Of a stretch of 35,049 nt of DNA, positions 26,733 through 35,049 are shown one piece after another. Within the stretch, counting starts at the first letter, position 1; each line of letters opens with the position of its first letter. Source of the stretch: an uncultured Pelagibacteraceae bacterium. GTDB lineage: Bacteria; Pseudomonadota; Alphaproteobacteria; Pelagibacterales; Pelagibacteraceae. The position numbers and the translations under genes are program-made. Under the pieces are notes generated by a model, which worked only from the letters and a program-made list of their open reading frames with translations, searched no databases and was not told where the DNA came from. The stretch covers positions 1 to 35,049 of the forward strand of contig CACNAY010000009.1 of assembly GCA_902618555.1 (NCBI GenBank), in the 5' to 3' direction.

Positions 26733-27255
26733 TTAATAAATCTCTTACTATTTCAAAAACATTTCTTACACTCTCAAAAAAATAATTTAGATAAAATTCT
26801 GATAATGGCAGCTTAACTACTATGAAATCTTTTGCAAAATATAGCAATCTAGTTAAAAAGATGAATAAAAAAATAAATAAAATTAGCGAGTTATAGAAGC
26901 CAAAAGAAACATTAGATATCTTAATTTTTGAATTATTACTTTTAATATTTGAGTCATTAATTTTTATACCATGCTTTTTTGCTAAATATTCTGGTGAGTA
27001 TAAGCTGATTTCTCTTGGTTTCCTTGTAGAAATTTTTTTTACCTTTTTTGCTTTTTGTGTTTTTAGTTTAGCCGGCTGAGGTTTTGAGACTACTTTTTGG
27101 ATACGAGAGATTGATTGAGTTTTTTTAGCTTCTCCTAAAGGGAATTGTTTCCATTTATTTCCACATGAGCCACATTGAACCATTCTTCCAGACACGGTTA
27201 TCGCGTTATCAGGAACAACAAATTTTTTGCCGCATGAATTACAAGTTAAAATCAT
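26722..27255 (-). CDS. MJ0042-type zinc-ribbon membrane protein
   Basis: A 177-residue protein that begins MILTCNSCGKKFVVPDNAI, with a second CGSCGNKW about 20 residues on; together the two CxxC pairs form an MJ0042-family zinc ribbon. A basic, Lys/Pro/Thr-rich linker (about 45-110) follows, then one strong hydrophobic segment (about 121-140, LILFIFLFIFLTRLLYF) and a short aromatic C-terminal part. This is the layout of alphaproteobacterial zinc-ribbon proteins with a DUF3426-like tail, but the tail here is short. No function is established. It may be an inner-membrane regulator or a rapid-turnover adaptor, but that is a guess. It converges on the epimerase fusion and is divergent from the tRNA pair. 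Confidence 0.75.
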   Translation of the reverse strand: MILTCNSCGKKFVVPDNAITVSGRMVQCGSCGNKWKQFPLGEAKKTQSISRIQKVVSKPQPAKLKTQKAKKVKKISTRKPREISLYSPEYLAKKHGIKINDSNIKSNNSKIKISNVSFGFYNSLILFIFLFIFLTRLLYFAKDFIVVKLPLSEFYLNYFFESVRNVFEIVRDLLIIY

Positions 27256-27309
27256 ACAAATTCAATAATACTGCTATTTATATAAATTACACTATATTTT
27301 AAATACTTT

Positions 27310-27338
27310 TTTACTTTATAAAATTTTTATTGTATATC
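27310..27338 (+). promoter_or_regulatory. Candidate promoter of the tRNA-Val/tRNA-Asp pair
   Basis: TTTACT (27310-27315) and TATATC (27333-27338) are spaced by 17 bp and end 17 bp before tRNA-Val. Each hexamer matches four of six consensus bases. It sits in the 100-bp gap after the divergent zinc-ribbon gene. Confidence 0.4.
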
Positions 27339-27355
27339 TCGATTTTATTTAATAT

Positions 27356-27431
27356 GGGCGGTTAGCTCAGTTGGTAGAGCATCTCGTTTACACCGAGAGG
27401 GTCATAGGTTCGAGTCCTTTACCGCCCACCA
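27356..27431 (+). tRNA. tRNA-Val (UAC)
   Basis: A 76-nt tRNA. The acceptor stem GGGCGGT pairs with ACCGCCC, followed by A and an encoded CCA. The D arm reads TTAGCTCAGTTGGTAGAGC; the anticodon arm TCTCG-TTTACAC-CGAGA gives anticodon TAC at 27389-27391; the T loop is TTCGAGT. It is separated from tRNA-Asp by only 8 bp, so the two form one transcript. Confidence 0.97.
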
Positions 27432-27439
27432 TTAAATAA

Positions 27440-27517
27440 GGGGGTGTAGCTCAGTTTGGTTAGAGCGCCTGCCTGTCACGCAGGAGGTCGCGGGTTCGAG
27501 TCCCGTCACTCCCGCCA
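27440..27517 (+). tRNA. tRNA-Asp (GUC)
   Basis: A 78-nt tRNA. The acceptor stem GGGGGTG pairs with CACTCCC with one G-T wobble, then G and an encoded CCA. The anticodon arm CCTGC-CTGTCAC-GCAGG gives anticodon GTC at 27475-27477, and the T arm is GCGGG-TTCGAGT-CCCGT. The G discriminator is the aspartate identity base. A Fur-box-like palindrome begins 6 bp after its 3' end. Confidence 0.97.
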
Positions 27518-27522
27518 CTAAT

Positions 27523-27537
27523 TGATAATGATTTTCA
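27523..27537. promoter_or_regulatory. Fur-box-like palindrome upstream of nuo
   Basis: TGATAATGATTTTCA matches 13 of the 14 specified bases of the 7-1-7 Fur consensus TGATAATnATTATCA, and six of its seven base pairs are symmetric about the central G. It also fits the TGA-N9-TCA form of alphaproteobacterial iron boxes. It lies 141 bp before nuoA. The 15 bases TAATTGATAATGATT are identical to those at 7613-7627 in front of the hydrolase and suf genes. Confidence 0.5.
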
Positions 27538-27642
27538 TCTAAAAAGTTTAAAAACAACATTTTTTAATCAACAAAAATGCTTCTTTCTGTCCTGTACTCT
27601 TTATTGATAAATGCTATAAATATTGTTCATTAATATAAGAAT

Positions 27643-27663
27643 CCTTAAGCTACGGTATTAAGG
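27643..27663 (+). repeat. Inverted repeat in the nuoA leader
   Basis: CCTTAA and TTAAGG form a perfect 6-bp inverted repeat around a 9-base loop (GCTACGGTA), ending 14 bp before the nuoA ATG. It could be a leader hairpin or a dimeric protein site. An upstream TATAAA at 27615-27620 may be the nuo -10. Confidence 0.45.
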
Positions 27664-27677
27664 TAGATATTAAAAAT

Positions 27678-28046
27678 ATGATTTACAACTTTTTATCAGA
27701 TTATCTATCAATAATAATATTTCTTTTTATATCTATATTTTTAAGCGTAGGTTTTATTTTAGCTAATTTTCTAGCTTCTCCCTCAAACCCAGATCCAGAA
27801 AAACTATCGGCTTATGAATGTGGATTTGAGGCGTTCGACGACTCGAGAATGGAATTTGACGTAAGATTCTACTTAGTAGCGATACTTTTTATAATATTCG
27901 ATTTAGAAATAGCATTTCTTTTTCCTTGGGCAATTTCTTTAGGCAATTTAGGGGCTTTAGGTTTTTGGTCAATGATGACTTTTTTAGCAATTTTAACTGT
28001 TGGATTTATTTATGAGTGGAAAAAAGGAGCTTTGGAATGGGAATAA
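27678..28046 (+). CDS. nuoA: NADH-quinone oxidoreductase subunit A
   Basis: NuoA is a small membrane-arm subunit of respiratory complex I, located at the junction with the peripheral arm. The 122-residue protein has three hydrophobic segments (about 10-32, 64-84 and 93-111) and the conserved loop [10 protein letters not shown] between the first two, followed by [17 protein letters not shown]. It is the first gene of the nuo operon, preceded by a 160-bp gap with a Fur-box-like palindrome and an inverted repeat, and its 3' end overlaps nuoB by 10 bp. Confidence 0.97.
   Translation: MIYNFLSDYLSIIIFLFISIFLSVGFILANFLASPSNPDPEKLSAYECGFEAFDDSRMEFDVRFYLVAILFIIFDLEIAFLFPWAISLGNLGALGFWSMMTFLAILTVGFIYEWKKGALEWE
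28024..28029 (+). promoter_or_regulatory. Shine-Dalgarno that sets the nuoB start
   Basis: AAGGAG lies 7 bases before ATG 28037, inside the end of nuoA. It supports this ATG over the GTG at 28016 used by the ORF track, which would place the site within the coding frame. Confidence 0.8.
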
Positions 28047-28573
28047 AATTTAATTTAACTCCAGAAAAACAAAATAAAATTCCAGAAGAATTCAAAGAGT
28101 TAGCAAAGGATTTTGCAGAAAAAGGTTTCATTACAACTTCATCGGATAATTTAATAAATTGGGCTAGAACAGGCTCATTACACTGGATGACTTTCGGTTT
28201 AGCATGTTGTGCTGTGGAAATGATGCAAACATCTATGCCAAGATACGACTTAGAAAGATTTGGAGCAGCACCACGAGCTTCCCCTAGACAATCAGATGTT
28301 ATGATAGTTGCCGGCACGCTAACTAATAAAATGGCACCAGCTCTCAGAAAAGTTTATGATCAAATGCCAGAACCAAGATATGTCGTTTCGATGGGAAGTT
28401 GCGCAAACGGCGGAGGTTATTATCACTACTCGTACTCTGTTGTTAGAGGATGCGATAAAATAGTTCCAGTAGATATTTATATTCCAGGTTGTCCTCCGTC
28501 AGCTGAGGCGCTCTTGTACGGAATATTACGTCTTCAAAAAAAAATTAGAAGAGAGGGAAATTCTTCAAGATAA
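28037..28573 (+). CDS. nuoB: NADH-quinone oxidoreductase subunit B
   Basis: NuoB carries cluster N2, the last [4Fe-4S] centre before quinone. I start it at ATG 28037 ([12 protein letters not shown]), which has a good Shine-Dalgarno, rather than GTG 28016; this gives 178 residues. The N2 ligands are the adjacent pair Cys57-Cys58 ([10 protein letters not shown]), Cys122 ([12 protein letters not shown]) and Cys152 ([11 protein letters not shown]). The vicinal cysteine pair is a complex I hallmark. It overlaps nuoA by 10 bp and is followed by nuoC after 1 bp. Confidence 0.97.
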   Translation: MGIKFNLTPEKQNKIPEEFKELAKDFAEKGFITTSSDNLINWARTGSLHWMTFGLACCAVEMMQTSMPRYDLERFGAAPRASPRQSDVMIVAGTLTNKMAPALRKVYDQMPEPRYVVSMGSCANGGGYYHYSYSVVRGCDKIVPVDIYIPGCPPSAEALLYGILRLQKKIRREGNSSR

Positions 28574-28574
28574 A

Positions 28575-29192
28575 ATGACGGAAAAAAATTTGAGTAAATT
28601 AGAAAAATTAATTAATTCTCAACTTTCTAGCAAAGTGAAACACTCTCACATTGAAAATAATGAACTGATGATAGAAATTGATGAAAAAAATTTAATTGAA
28701 ATTGTTCAATTTTTAAAAACAAATGATAATTGTAAATTTAGACAACTAATAGATATTGCAGGGGTAGATTACCCAGACGAGGATAGAAGATTTAATTTAA
28801 TATATCTTTTTTTATCTCATCAAAATAATAATAGAATCAAACTATTAATTAAATTTAAATCTGATCAAACTATCAACTCTTTGACTAAAATTTTTCCTTC
28901 AGCTAATTGGATGGAAAGAGAAGTATTTGACATGTATGGGATAAAATTTAAAAATCATCCTGATTTAAGAAGAATTTTGACAGATTATGGTTTTAAAGGG
29001 CATCCACTAAGAAAAGATTTTCCCATCACAGGTTTTAATGAAGTTAGGTACAGTGAAAAAGAAAAGAGGGTTATATACGAGCCAGTAAAACTCGAGCAAA
29101 ACTACAGAAATTTTGATTTTGAAAGCCCTTGGGAGGGTACAAATTATTTTAAGGAAATTAAAAATCTAGAAAAAGATGGTAAAAAAAACTAA
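28575..29192 (+). CDS. nuoC: NADH-quinone oxidoreductase subunit C
   Basis: NuoC (30-kDa subunit type) is a peripheral-arm subunit that packs against NuoD and NuoB; it carries no cofactor. The 205-residue protein has the family signature [14 protein letters not shown] (around residue 114) and [19 protein letters not shown]. It is a separate gene, not the NuoCD fusion of E. coli, as in alphaproteobacteria and mitochondria. Its 3' end overlaps nuoD by 17 bp. Confidence 0.97.
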   Translation: MTEKNLSKLEKLINSQLSSKVKHSHIENNELMIEIDEKNLIEIVQFLKTNDNCKFRQLIDIAGVDYPDEDRRFNLIYLFLSHQNNNRIKLLIKFKSDQTINSLTKIFPSANWMEREVFDMYGIKFKNHPDLRRILTDYGFKGHPLRKDFPITGFNEVRYSEKEKRVIYEPVKLEQNYRNFDFESPWEGTNYFKEIKNLEKDGKKN

Positions 29193-30351
29193 ATCATTAA
29201 ATTTAAACTTTGGACCACAACATCCAGCTGCACATGGTGTTTTAAGACTAATATTAGAATTAGACGGTGAAGTTGTAGAAAAAGCTGACCCACATATAGG
29301 TTTACTACATAGAGGAACTGAAAAATTGATAGAACAAAAAACTTATACTCAAGCATTACCTTATTTTGATCGATTAGATTACGTTGCACCAATGAATCAA
29401 GAGCATGCCTTTGCTTTAGCAGCGGAAAAATTACTTAATATAGAGGTCCCTATTAGAGCAAAATATATTAGAGTAATTTTTTGCGAAATCGGAAGAATTT
29501 TAAGTCATATACTTAATGTTACAACGCAAGCACTAGATGTCGGCGCTTTGACACCCTCCTTATGGGGTTTTGAAGAACGTGAAACCTTAATGACCTTTTA
29601 TGAGAGAGCCTCTGGTTCCAGATTGCACGCTAATTACTTTAGAACTGGAGGAGTTCATCAAGATATACCTTTAAAATTAGTAGATGATATAGAAAAGTTT
29701 TGTAAATCGTTCCCAAAAATCATTGATGATCTTGAAAGTTTACTCACTGACAATCGAATTTTTAAACAACGTAATGTTGAAATAGGAATAGTTTCAAAGA
29801 AAGAAGCCTTAGATCATAGTTTTTCAGGTGTAATGCTAAGAGGATCTGGAATACCATGGGATTTAAGACGATCCCAACCTTACGAAATATATAAAGATTT
29901 AGATTTCAAAATACCTGTTGGAAAAAATGGTGATTGTTATGATCGTTATCTTTGTAGAATTGAGGAAATGAGAGAGAGTGTAAAGATAATTTTACAATGT
30001 ATAGAAAAACTTCCAAAAGGACCAATTAAATCAATTGATGGAAAAATATCCCCGCCGAAAAGAGATGATTTGAAACAATCGATGGAAGCATTAATTCATC
30101 ATTTCAAGCTATTTACTGAAGGTTACAGAGTTCCTAAAGGCGATGTTTACACAGCTGTAGAAGCGCCAAAAGGTGAATTTGGAGTTTATTTAATATCTGA
30201 TGGAAGCAATAAACCATACAGATGTAAAATAAGAGCTCCGGGCTTTTCACATCTTCAAGCGATGGATTATTTAATTAGAGGTCACATGTTGGCAGATGTT
30301 CCAGCAGTATTAGGATCACTAGACATAGTTTTTGGTGAGGTTGATCGATGA
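29176..30351 (+). CDS. nuoD: NADH-quinone oxidoreductase subunit D
   Basis: NuoD (49-kDa subunit type) forms the quinone-binding pocket with NuoB. At 391 residues it is typical for alphaproteobacteria. Visible features are [15 protein letters not shown] (from residue 11), containing the His near the quinone head group, [12 protein letters not shown] (41-52), and a C-terminal [39 protein letters not shown] in pattern. It begins within nuoC and ends with an ATGA overlap with nuoE, so translation is likely coupled. Confidence 0.98.
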   Translation: MVKKTKSLNLNFGPQHPAAHGVLRLILELDGEVVEKADPHIGLLHRGTEKLIEQKTYTQALPYFDRLDYVAPMNQEHAFALAAEKLLNIEVPIRAKYIRVIFCEIGRILSHILNVTTQALDVGALTPSLWGFEERETLMTFYERASGSRLHANYFRTGGVHQDIPLKLVDDIEKFCKSFPKIIDDLESLLTDNRIFKQRNVEIGIVSKKEALDHSFSGVMLRGSGIPWDLRRSQPYEIYKDLDFKIPVGKNGDCYDRYLCRIEEMRESVKIILQCIEKLPKGPIKSIDGKISPPKRDDLKQSMEALIHHFKLFTEGYRVPKGDVYTAVEAPKGEFGVYLISDGSNKPYRCKIRAPGFSHLQAMDYLIRGHMLADVPAVLGSLDIVFGEVDR

Positions 30352-30953
30352 GTCTAAAAAAGGTACACAATGAACAACCTAAAGAATTTAAATTTTCAGC
30401 TGAAAATTTAAAAAAAGCAGAAGATATACTTAAAAAATATCCTGAAAAAAATAAAAAAAGTGCTGTGATGCCATTTCTTTATTTAGCTCAAAAACAAAAT
30501 GACAACTGGATACCTTTAGCAGCTATGAAATATATAGCTAATTTTTTATCTATGCCTTATATAGCTGTTTATGAAGTTGCGACTTTTTATTCGATGTATA
30601 ATCTAGCTCCTGTAGGTAAGCATTTCATACAAGTATGTACAACAACACCGTGCTTAATTCGAGGAGCAGATAAAATAGTTAAACTTTGTAAAGAAAAAAT
30701 TTCTTCTAAAGAAAACGTAATATCTGAGCTAGGAAATTGTTCTTGGATGGAAGTAGAATGTTTAGGAGCTTGCGTAAGTGCTCCAATGATACAAATCAAT
30801 GATGATTACTACGAGGATCTTGATGAAAAGAGTGTCAAAGAAATTTTTGACTCTATAATTAAGGATAAACCTTTAAAGCCCGGTTCATATAGAGGACGTT
30901 CAAATACTTCCCCAGAAAAAAATAAGGCTAGTAACGGAGAAAAACATGCTTAA
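30348..30953 (+). CDS. nuoE: NADH-quinone oxidoreductase subunit E
   Basis: NuoE (24-kDa subunit type) carries [2Fe-2S] cluster N1a in the NADH dehydrogenase module. The 201-residue protein has a thioredoxin-like C-terminal half with the four ligands Cys97 and Cys102 (VCTTTPC) and Cys138 and Cys142 (ECLGAC). A helical N-terminal region precedes it, and a polar tail of about 25 residues ends the protein ([16 protein letters not shown]), of no known role. It overlaps nuoD by 4 bp and nuoF by 8 bp. Confidence 0.97.
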   Translation: MSLKKVHNEQPKEFKFSAENLKKAEDILKKYPEKNKKSAVMPFLYLAQKQNDNWIPLAAMKYIANFLSMPYIAVYEVATFYSMYNLAPVGKHFIQVCTTTPCLIRGADKIVKLCKEKISSKENVISELGNCSWMEVECLGACVSAPMIQINDDYYEDLDEKSVKEIFDSIIKDKPLKPGSYRGRSNTSPEKNKASNGEKHA

Positions 30954-32277
30954 AAAAGAAGATAAAATTTTTAAAAATCTCTATAACGAATTTGGTTGGG
31001 AAATAGAGAATGCAATCAAAAGAAATGATTGGAAAGATACAAAAAAAATCATTTCCAAGGGAAGAGATTGGATAATTAATGAGGTTAAAACATCGGAACT
31101 AAGAGGAAGAGGTGGGGCTGGATTTTCAACTGGACTTAAATGGTCATTTGCTCCCAAAGAATTAGGTTCTAGGCCACATTACCTTGTGATCAATGCGGAT
31201 GAGTCTGAACCAGGTACGTGTAAAGATAGAGACATTCTAAGATTTGAACCCCAGAAACTAATTGAAGGGTGTTTAATAGCTGGTTTCGCTGTTAATGCTC
31301 ACATTTGTTACATTTATATTAGAGGTGAATACTTTAACGAGGGCAAAAGATTACAAGAGGCTATTAATCAAGCTTATAAAAATAATTTTATTGGTAAAAA
31401 TGCATGTGGATCAGGTTGGGATTTTGATATTCACATACATTACGGAGCTGGAGCATATATATGCGGTGAAGAAACAGCTTTGTTAGAAAGTATAGAAGGA
31501 AATAAAGGACAACCACGATTAAAACCTCCTTTCCCTGCTTTAGTAGGTTTGTACGGTTGTCCAACAATTGTAAATAATGTTGAAACTATTGCAGTTGTTC
31601 CAACAATTTTAAGAAGAGGTGGTAAGTGGTTTGCATCGATTGGGAAACCAAAAAATACTGGAACAAAAATATTTTGCATATCTGGTAATGTAAACTCTCC
31701 TTGTAATGTAGAAGAGGAGATGGGTATCCCTCTTAAAGAGTTAATTGAAAAGCATGCTGGAGGTGTTATTGGAGGGTGGGAAAATCTTCAAGCCGTCATT
31801 CCAGGTGGATCTTCAATGCCATTATTGTCAAAAAATATTTGCGATACAATTACTATGGATTTTGACTCTTTAATAGAAAATAAGAGCGGATTAGGTACAG
31901 CTGGAATTATTGTAATAAACAAAGATCAAGACATAATTTCATGCATGGCAAGGATAGCAAGATTTTACAAGCACGAAAGTTGCGGTCAATGCACTCCATG
32001 CCGAGAAGGAGCAGGATGGATGTGGAGAATTCTAAATAGAGTAGAAAAAAGAAAAGCTACATTTAGTGACATCGAATTACTTTCTGATGTGACAAAACAA
32101 ATAGAGGGTCATACAATTTGTGCATTTGGTGAAGGCTCTGCTTGGCCTGTTCAAGGTTTACTTAGACATTTTAGAAAAGAAATTGAAAGTCGTTGTAGAG
32201 AAGAGCCTTTAATTAAAAAGAAAACAAATAATCCTTATTTAGTAGATCAACATCTTTTGGAGAATAAGAATGCCTAA
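30946..32277 (+). CDS. nuoF: NADH-quinone oxidoreductase subunit F
   Basis: NuoF (51-kDa subunit type) binds NADH and FMN and carries [4Fe-4S] cluster N3. In its 443 residues are the FMN and NADH sites [16 protein letters not shown] (53-68) and [19 protein letters not shown] (167-185), and the N3 ligands Cys346, Cys349 and Cys352 ([12 protein letters not shown]) with Cys392 (HTICAFG). A GGAG ribosome-binding site 6 bases before the ATG supports the start inside the end of nuoE. It overlaps nuoG by 8 bp. Confidence 0.98.
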   Translation: MLKKEDKIFKNLYNEFGWEIENAIKRNDWKDTKKIISKGRDWIINEVKTSELRGRGGAGFSTGLKWSFAPKELGSRPHYLVINADESEPGTCKDRDILRFEPQKLIEGCLIAGFAVNAHICYIYIRGEYFNEGKRLQEAINQAYKNNFIGKNACGSGWDFDIHIHYGAGAYICGEETALLESIEGNKGQPRLKPPFPALVGLYGCPTIVNNVETIAVVPTILRRGGKWFASIGKPKNTGTKIFCISGNVNSPCNVEEEMGIPLKELIEKHAGGVIGGWENLQAVIPGGSSMPLLSKNICDTITMDFDSLIENKSGLGTAGIIVINKDQDIISCMARIARFYKHESCGQCTPCREGAGWMWRILNRVEKRKATFSDIELLSDVTKQIEGHTICAFGEGSAWPVQGLLRHFRKEIESRCREEPLIKKKTNNPYLVDQHLLENKNA

Positions 32278-34327
32278 GATCACTATTAATGGAAAAGAGA
32301 TAGAGTTTGAAAAAGGCATGACCGTACTTCAAGCCTGTGAGCTTGCGGACGCTGAAATACCAAGATTTTGTTACCACGAGAAATTATCTATAGCTGGAAA
32401 TTGTAGAATGTGCCTTGTTGAAATGGAAAAGTCAGCTAAACCTATTGCATCATGTGCAATGCCAGCAGCTGAAGGGATGAAAATTAAAACTAATACAGGC
32501 CTTGTTGAAAAAGCTAGAAAGGGTGTAATGGAATTTCTTCTTGCTAATCACCCCTTAGATTGTCCAGTTTGTGATCAAGGTGGTGAATGTGATCTACAAG
32601 ATCAATCAATGTATTACGGAGTAGATAAATCAAGATTTATTGAAAACAAAAGACAAGTAAAAGAAAAATATATGGGACCATTGATAAAAACTCAAATGAC
32701 TAGATGCATTCATTGCACAAGATGCGTTAGATTTGCCACAGAGGTCGCTGGTGTTCCCGAGATTGGAGCAATTGGGCGAGGTGAAAATATGGAAATTACA
32801 ACATATTTAGAAAAAGCGATGGAGTCAGAGCTTTCAGCTAATGTAATAGATTTATGTCCTGTGGGAGCACTAACATCAAAACCATACGCGTTTGAAGCTA
32901 GGCCATGGGAATTAAAAAAGACTGAAAGTGTAGATGTAATGGATGCAGTAGGTTCAAATATAAGAGTCGATACTTATAATTGGGAAGTAAAAAGAATATT
33001 GCCAAGACTTAACAATGAAATTAATGAAGAATGGATTTCAGATAAGACAAGATATTCATGTGATGGTTTACTCAAGCAAAGGTTAGATACACCCTACGTA
33101 AAAAAGGATAATAAACTTCAAAAATCTTCTTGGGATGAAGCTATTTCTATTTTGATTAAAAAAATAAAAGAGGTAGACCCAAGTGAAATTGGTGGACACA
33201 TTGGAGACATGGTTAATCTGGAAAATGCTTTAAGTTTTAAAAAATTTTTCTCTTATCTAAAAAGTAAAAATCTAGAGTTTAGAGAGAGAAAATTTTATAT
33301 AAATTCTTCTGATAAGAGAAATTACATATTTAATTCCTCGATAAAAGGTATAGAAGAGTCTGATCTGATACTTTTAATAGGCACAAATCCTAGACATGAA
33401 GCTACTATGGTAAACGCAAGGATAAGAAAAGTATTCGCACAAAAAAATGTGCCAATTTTTTCCATTGGAGATCCAGGAGATCTTACATACAAATATACTA
33501 TACTAGGTAGCAAGACTGACGATGTTAAGAAGATATTAGACAAAAATTCAGAATTTTCAGGAAAACTCTTATCTTCGAAAAAACCAATTATTATAATTGG
33601 TGAGTCCGCTCTGGAACTTGACAGCGCTAAATATATATTTGAAGGTATTAAGAGTTTCTTAAAGAATAATAATTTTATCAGTAAAGATTGGAATGCACTT
33701 AATTTTTTACCACAAAATGCATCAACTGTTGGTTTAATAGATCTAGATATTTTATCAAAAAAAGATGAAGAAAAAGATTCTTTCTTTGAAAAACTAAATA
33801 ATAATAAATTAAAAATATTATATCTTTTAGGATCTGACAATTTAGAGATAAAAAAAAATAATGAATTTATTATTTATCAAGGTAGTCATGGCGATAGGGG
33901 AGCAGAAATAGCAGATATAGTTCTTCCAAGCGCCGCCTATACTGAACAAAATGGTCTATATGAAAATTTAGAAGGAAGAGTTCAAGAGTGTAAAAAAGCA
34001 TCTTACCCAATAGGTGAAGCATATGAGGATTGGAAAATATTTAATTTAATTTTGAAAAAATTAGGAAATAAAGAGAAACTACCAACTTTTGACTCATTGA
34101 GATCAGAAGTTTTGAAATTAATCCCAAATTTTACAAAATTAAATGCACTTCCAAGTTATAAAGATATAGATATTAAGAATAATTCATCGAGTTTCATCAG
34201 TGAAGATATAAACATTAAAGAGTTAGATTATTTTTATACAAATGCAATTTCTAGAGCTTCAAAGACAATGAGTGAATGTCGTCAAATCATACGAAATTCA
34301 AAAAAAAATGGCACTAACAATATATGA
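32270..34327 (+). CDS. nuoG: NADH-quinone oxidoreductase subunit G
   Basis: NuoG (75-kDa subunit type) carries three clusters in its N-terminal third. [2Fe-2S] N1b: Cys34, Cys45, Cys48, Cys62. [4Fe-4S] N5: His94, Cys98, Cys101, Cys107 ([14 protein letters not shown]). [4Fe-4S] N4: Cys146, Cys149, Cys152 and Cys196 ([17 protein letters not shown]). The extra N7 cysteine motif found in E. coli is absent, as in mitochondria. The rest is a degenerate molybdopterin-oxidoreductase fold (685 residues in all). A GGAG lies 7 bases before the ATG inside nuoF. It ends in an ATGA overlap with nuoH. Confidence 0.98.
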   Translation: MPKITINGKEIEFEKGMTVLQACELADAEIPRFCYHEKLSIAGNCRMCLVEMEKSAKPIASCAMPAAEGMKIKTNTGLVEKARKGVMEFLLANHPLDCPVCDQGGECDLQDQSMYYGVDKSRFIENKRQVKEKYMGPLIKTQMTRCIHCTRCVRFATEVAGVPEIGAIGRGENMEITTYLEKAMESELSANVIDLCPVGALTSKPYAFEARPWELKKTESVDVMDAVGSNIRVDTYNWEVKRILPRLNNEINEEWISDKTRYSCDGLLKQRLDTPYVKKDNKLQKSSWDEAISILIKKIKEVDPSEIGGHIGDMVNLENALSFKKFFSYLKSKNLEFRERKFYINSSDKRNYIFNSSIKGIEESDLILLIGTNPRHEATMVNARIRKVFAQKNVPIFSIGDPGDLTYKYTILGSKTDDVKKILDKNSEFSGKLLSSKKPIIIIGESALELDSAKYIFEGIKSFLKNNNFISKDWNALNFLPQNASTVGLIDLDILSKKDEEKDSFFEKLNNNKLKILYLLGSDNLEIKKNNEFIIYQGSHGDRGAEIADIVLPSAAYTEQNGLYENLEGRVQECKKASYPIGEAYEDWKIFNLILKKLGNKEKLPTFDSLRSEVLKLIPNFTKLNALPSYKDIDIKNNSSSFISEDINIKELDYFYTNAISRASKTMSECRQIIRNSKKNGTNNI

Positions 34328-35049
34328 TTGAATATCTTCTAATCCTAGGTCAAGAAATTTATAAAATTCTATTTGTTCTTATTCCTATTTTAGTTTCAGT
34401 AGCTATGATAGTATGGCTTGATCGAAGAGTATGGGGCCTCGTGCAAAAAAGAAGAGGTCCTAATGTTGTTGGTCCTTTCGGACTTTTCCAAACTCTTGCT
34501 GATGCATTAAAATATATTTTTAAAGAAATTATTATCCCTGCTAGTGCTAACAAAGTAGTTTTTATTCTTGCTCCTATAGTTACAATGACTTTAGCCTTAG
34601 TTGCATGGGCCGTGATACCATTGAGTGCAGATTTAGTCTTAGCAGATATTAATGTTGGTATTTTATATTTATTTGCGGTTTCGTCTCTCGGTGTTTATGG
34701 GATTATAATGGGAGGATGGGCATCAAATTCAAAATACCCTTTCCTTGGAGCAATAAGATCTGCTGCACAAATGGTCTCGTATGAAGTTTCAATTGGAATA
34801 ATAATTATTAATGTCCTTTTGTGTGTTGGATCATTAAATCTAAATGATATCGTCGTCGCTCAAAGAGAGCTATGGTACATAATCCCTCTGTTTCCAATGT
34901 TTGTAATTTTTTTTATTTCTGCCCTTGCTGAAACAAATAGACCCCCTTTTGATTTGCCTGAGGCTGAGGCTGAATTAGTAGCCGGTTATCAGACCGAATA
35001 CTCAGGAATGATGTATGCAATGTTTTGGCTTGGGGAATATGCAAATATA
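34324..35049 (+). CDS. nuoH: NADH-quinone oxidoreductase subunit H (3' truncated)
   Basis: NuoH is the membrane subunit that joins the quinone cavity to the proton-pumping arm. The ORF track omits it since it runs off the window; ATG 34324 overlaps the nuoG stop (ATGA), and 242 codons are present. The translation starts [20 protein letters not shown] and contains the family marks [21 protein letters not shown] (in pattern, about 43-63), [14 protein letters not shown] and [20 protein letters not shown], the conserved quinone-site loop. At least five hydrophobic segments are visible. The C-terminal portion, about a third of the usual length, lies outside the window. Confidence 0.96.
   Translation, partial: MIEYLLILGQEIYKILFVLIPILVSVAMIVWLDRRVWGLVQKRRGPNVVGPFGLFQTLADALKYIFKEIIIPASANKVVFILAPIVTMTLALVAWAVIPLSADLVLADINVGILYLFAVSSLGVYGIIMGGWASNSKYPFLGAIRSAAQMVSYEVSIGIIIINVLLCVGSLNLNDIVVAQRELWYIIPLFPMFVIFFISALAETNRPPFDLPEAEAELVAGYQTEYSGMMYAMFWLGEYANI

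Noticed and set aside
23238-27517. The glycan islet as an integrative element next to tRNA genes
   Set aside because: No integrase or recombinase is present, the islet lies on the 5' side of tRNA-Val rather than at a tRNA 3' end, and I saw no direct repeat of a tRNA end at its far side.
27643-27663. The nuoA leader inverted repeat as a type-2 IscR site (CCnYA-N7-TRnGG)
   Set aside because: The distance between the CC and GG ends is too long (21 bp instead of 17) and the inner bases do not fit.

Overview
The window is a compact, very AT-rich stretch of bacterial chromosome with tiny intergenic gaps, many stop/start overlaps (TAATG, ATGA) and convergent genes that overlap at their 3' ends. Gene content and order (suf cluster led by an Rrf2/IscR regulator, tig-clpP-clpX-lon, nuoA-H with NuoCD unfused, a 391-residue NuoD) fit a streamlined alphaproteobacterium, most likely the Pelagibacterales (SAR11). 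That assignment is inferred from composition and gene order; no 16S gene is present.

Layout. 1-4562: 3' part of mrcA (PBP1A), prfB with a programmed +1 frameshift that the ORF track splits, and an AsmA-like envelope protein, all forward and overlapping. 4542-7613: tyrS (reverse), anmK (forward), an alpha/beta hydrolase (reverse). 7745-13857: iscR-sufB-sufC-sufD-sufS-sufU-sufT-sufA, a complete SUF Fe-S assembly operon behind a candidate IscR operator and a Fur-box-like palindrome. 13854-17331: glnA (reverse), an EamA exporter, and a WecA/MraY-type sugar-phosphate transferase. 17360-23223: tRNA-Leu(UAG), tig, clpP, clpX and lon, the protein-folding and proteolysis block, with a heat-shock-like promoter ahead of lon. 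23238-26732: a divergently arranged pair for surface-glycan synthesis, a GT17 glycosyltransferase and an 850-residue epimerase-cupin-methyltransferase fusion; this is the accessory part of the window. 26722-27517: a zinc-ribbon membrane protein, tRNA-Val(UAC) and tRNA-Asp(GUC). 27678-35049: nuoABCDEFG and the 5' part of nuoH (respiratory complex I).

The genes are connected by iron-sulfur biology: SUF builds the clusters that NuoB, E, F and G need, and near-identical Fur-box-like palindromes lie in front of both operons. The first and last genes are cut by the window edges. No stretch over 300 bases lacks a gene once prfB is read through its frameshift; the largest true gaps are 160 bp (tRNA-Asp to nuoA), 131 bp (hydrolase to iscR) and 126 bp (glnA to the exporter). 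I saw no rRNA, CRISPR array, insertion sequence, integrase or convincing intrinsic terminator.
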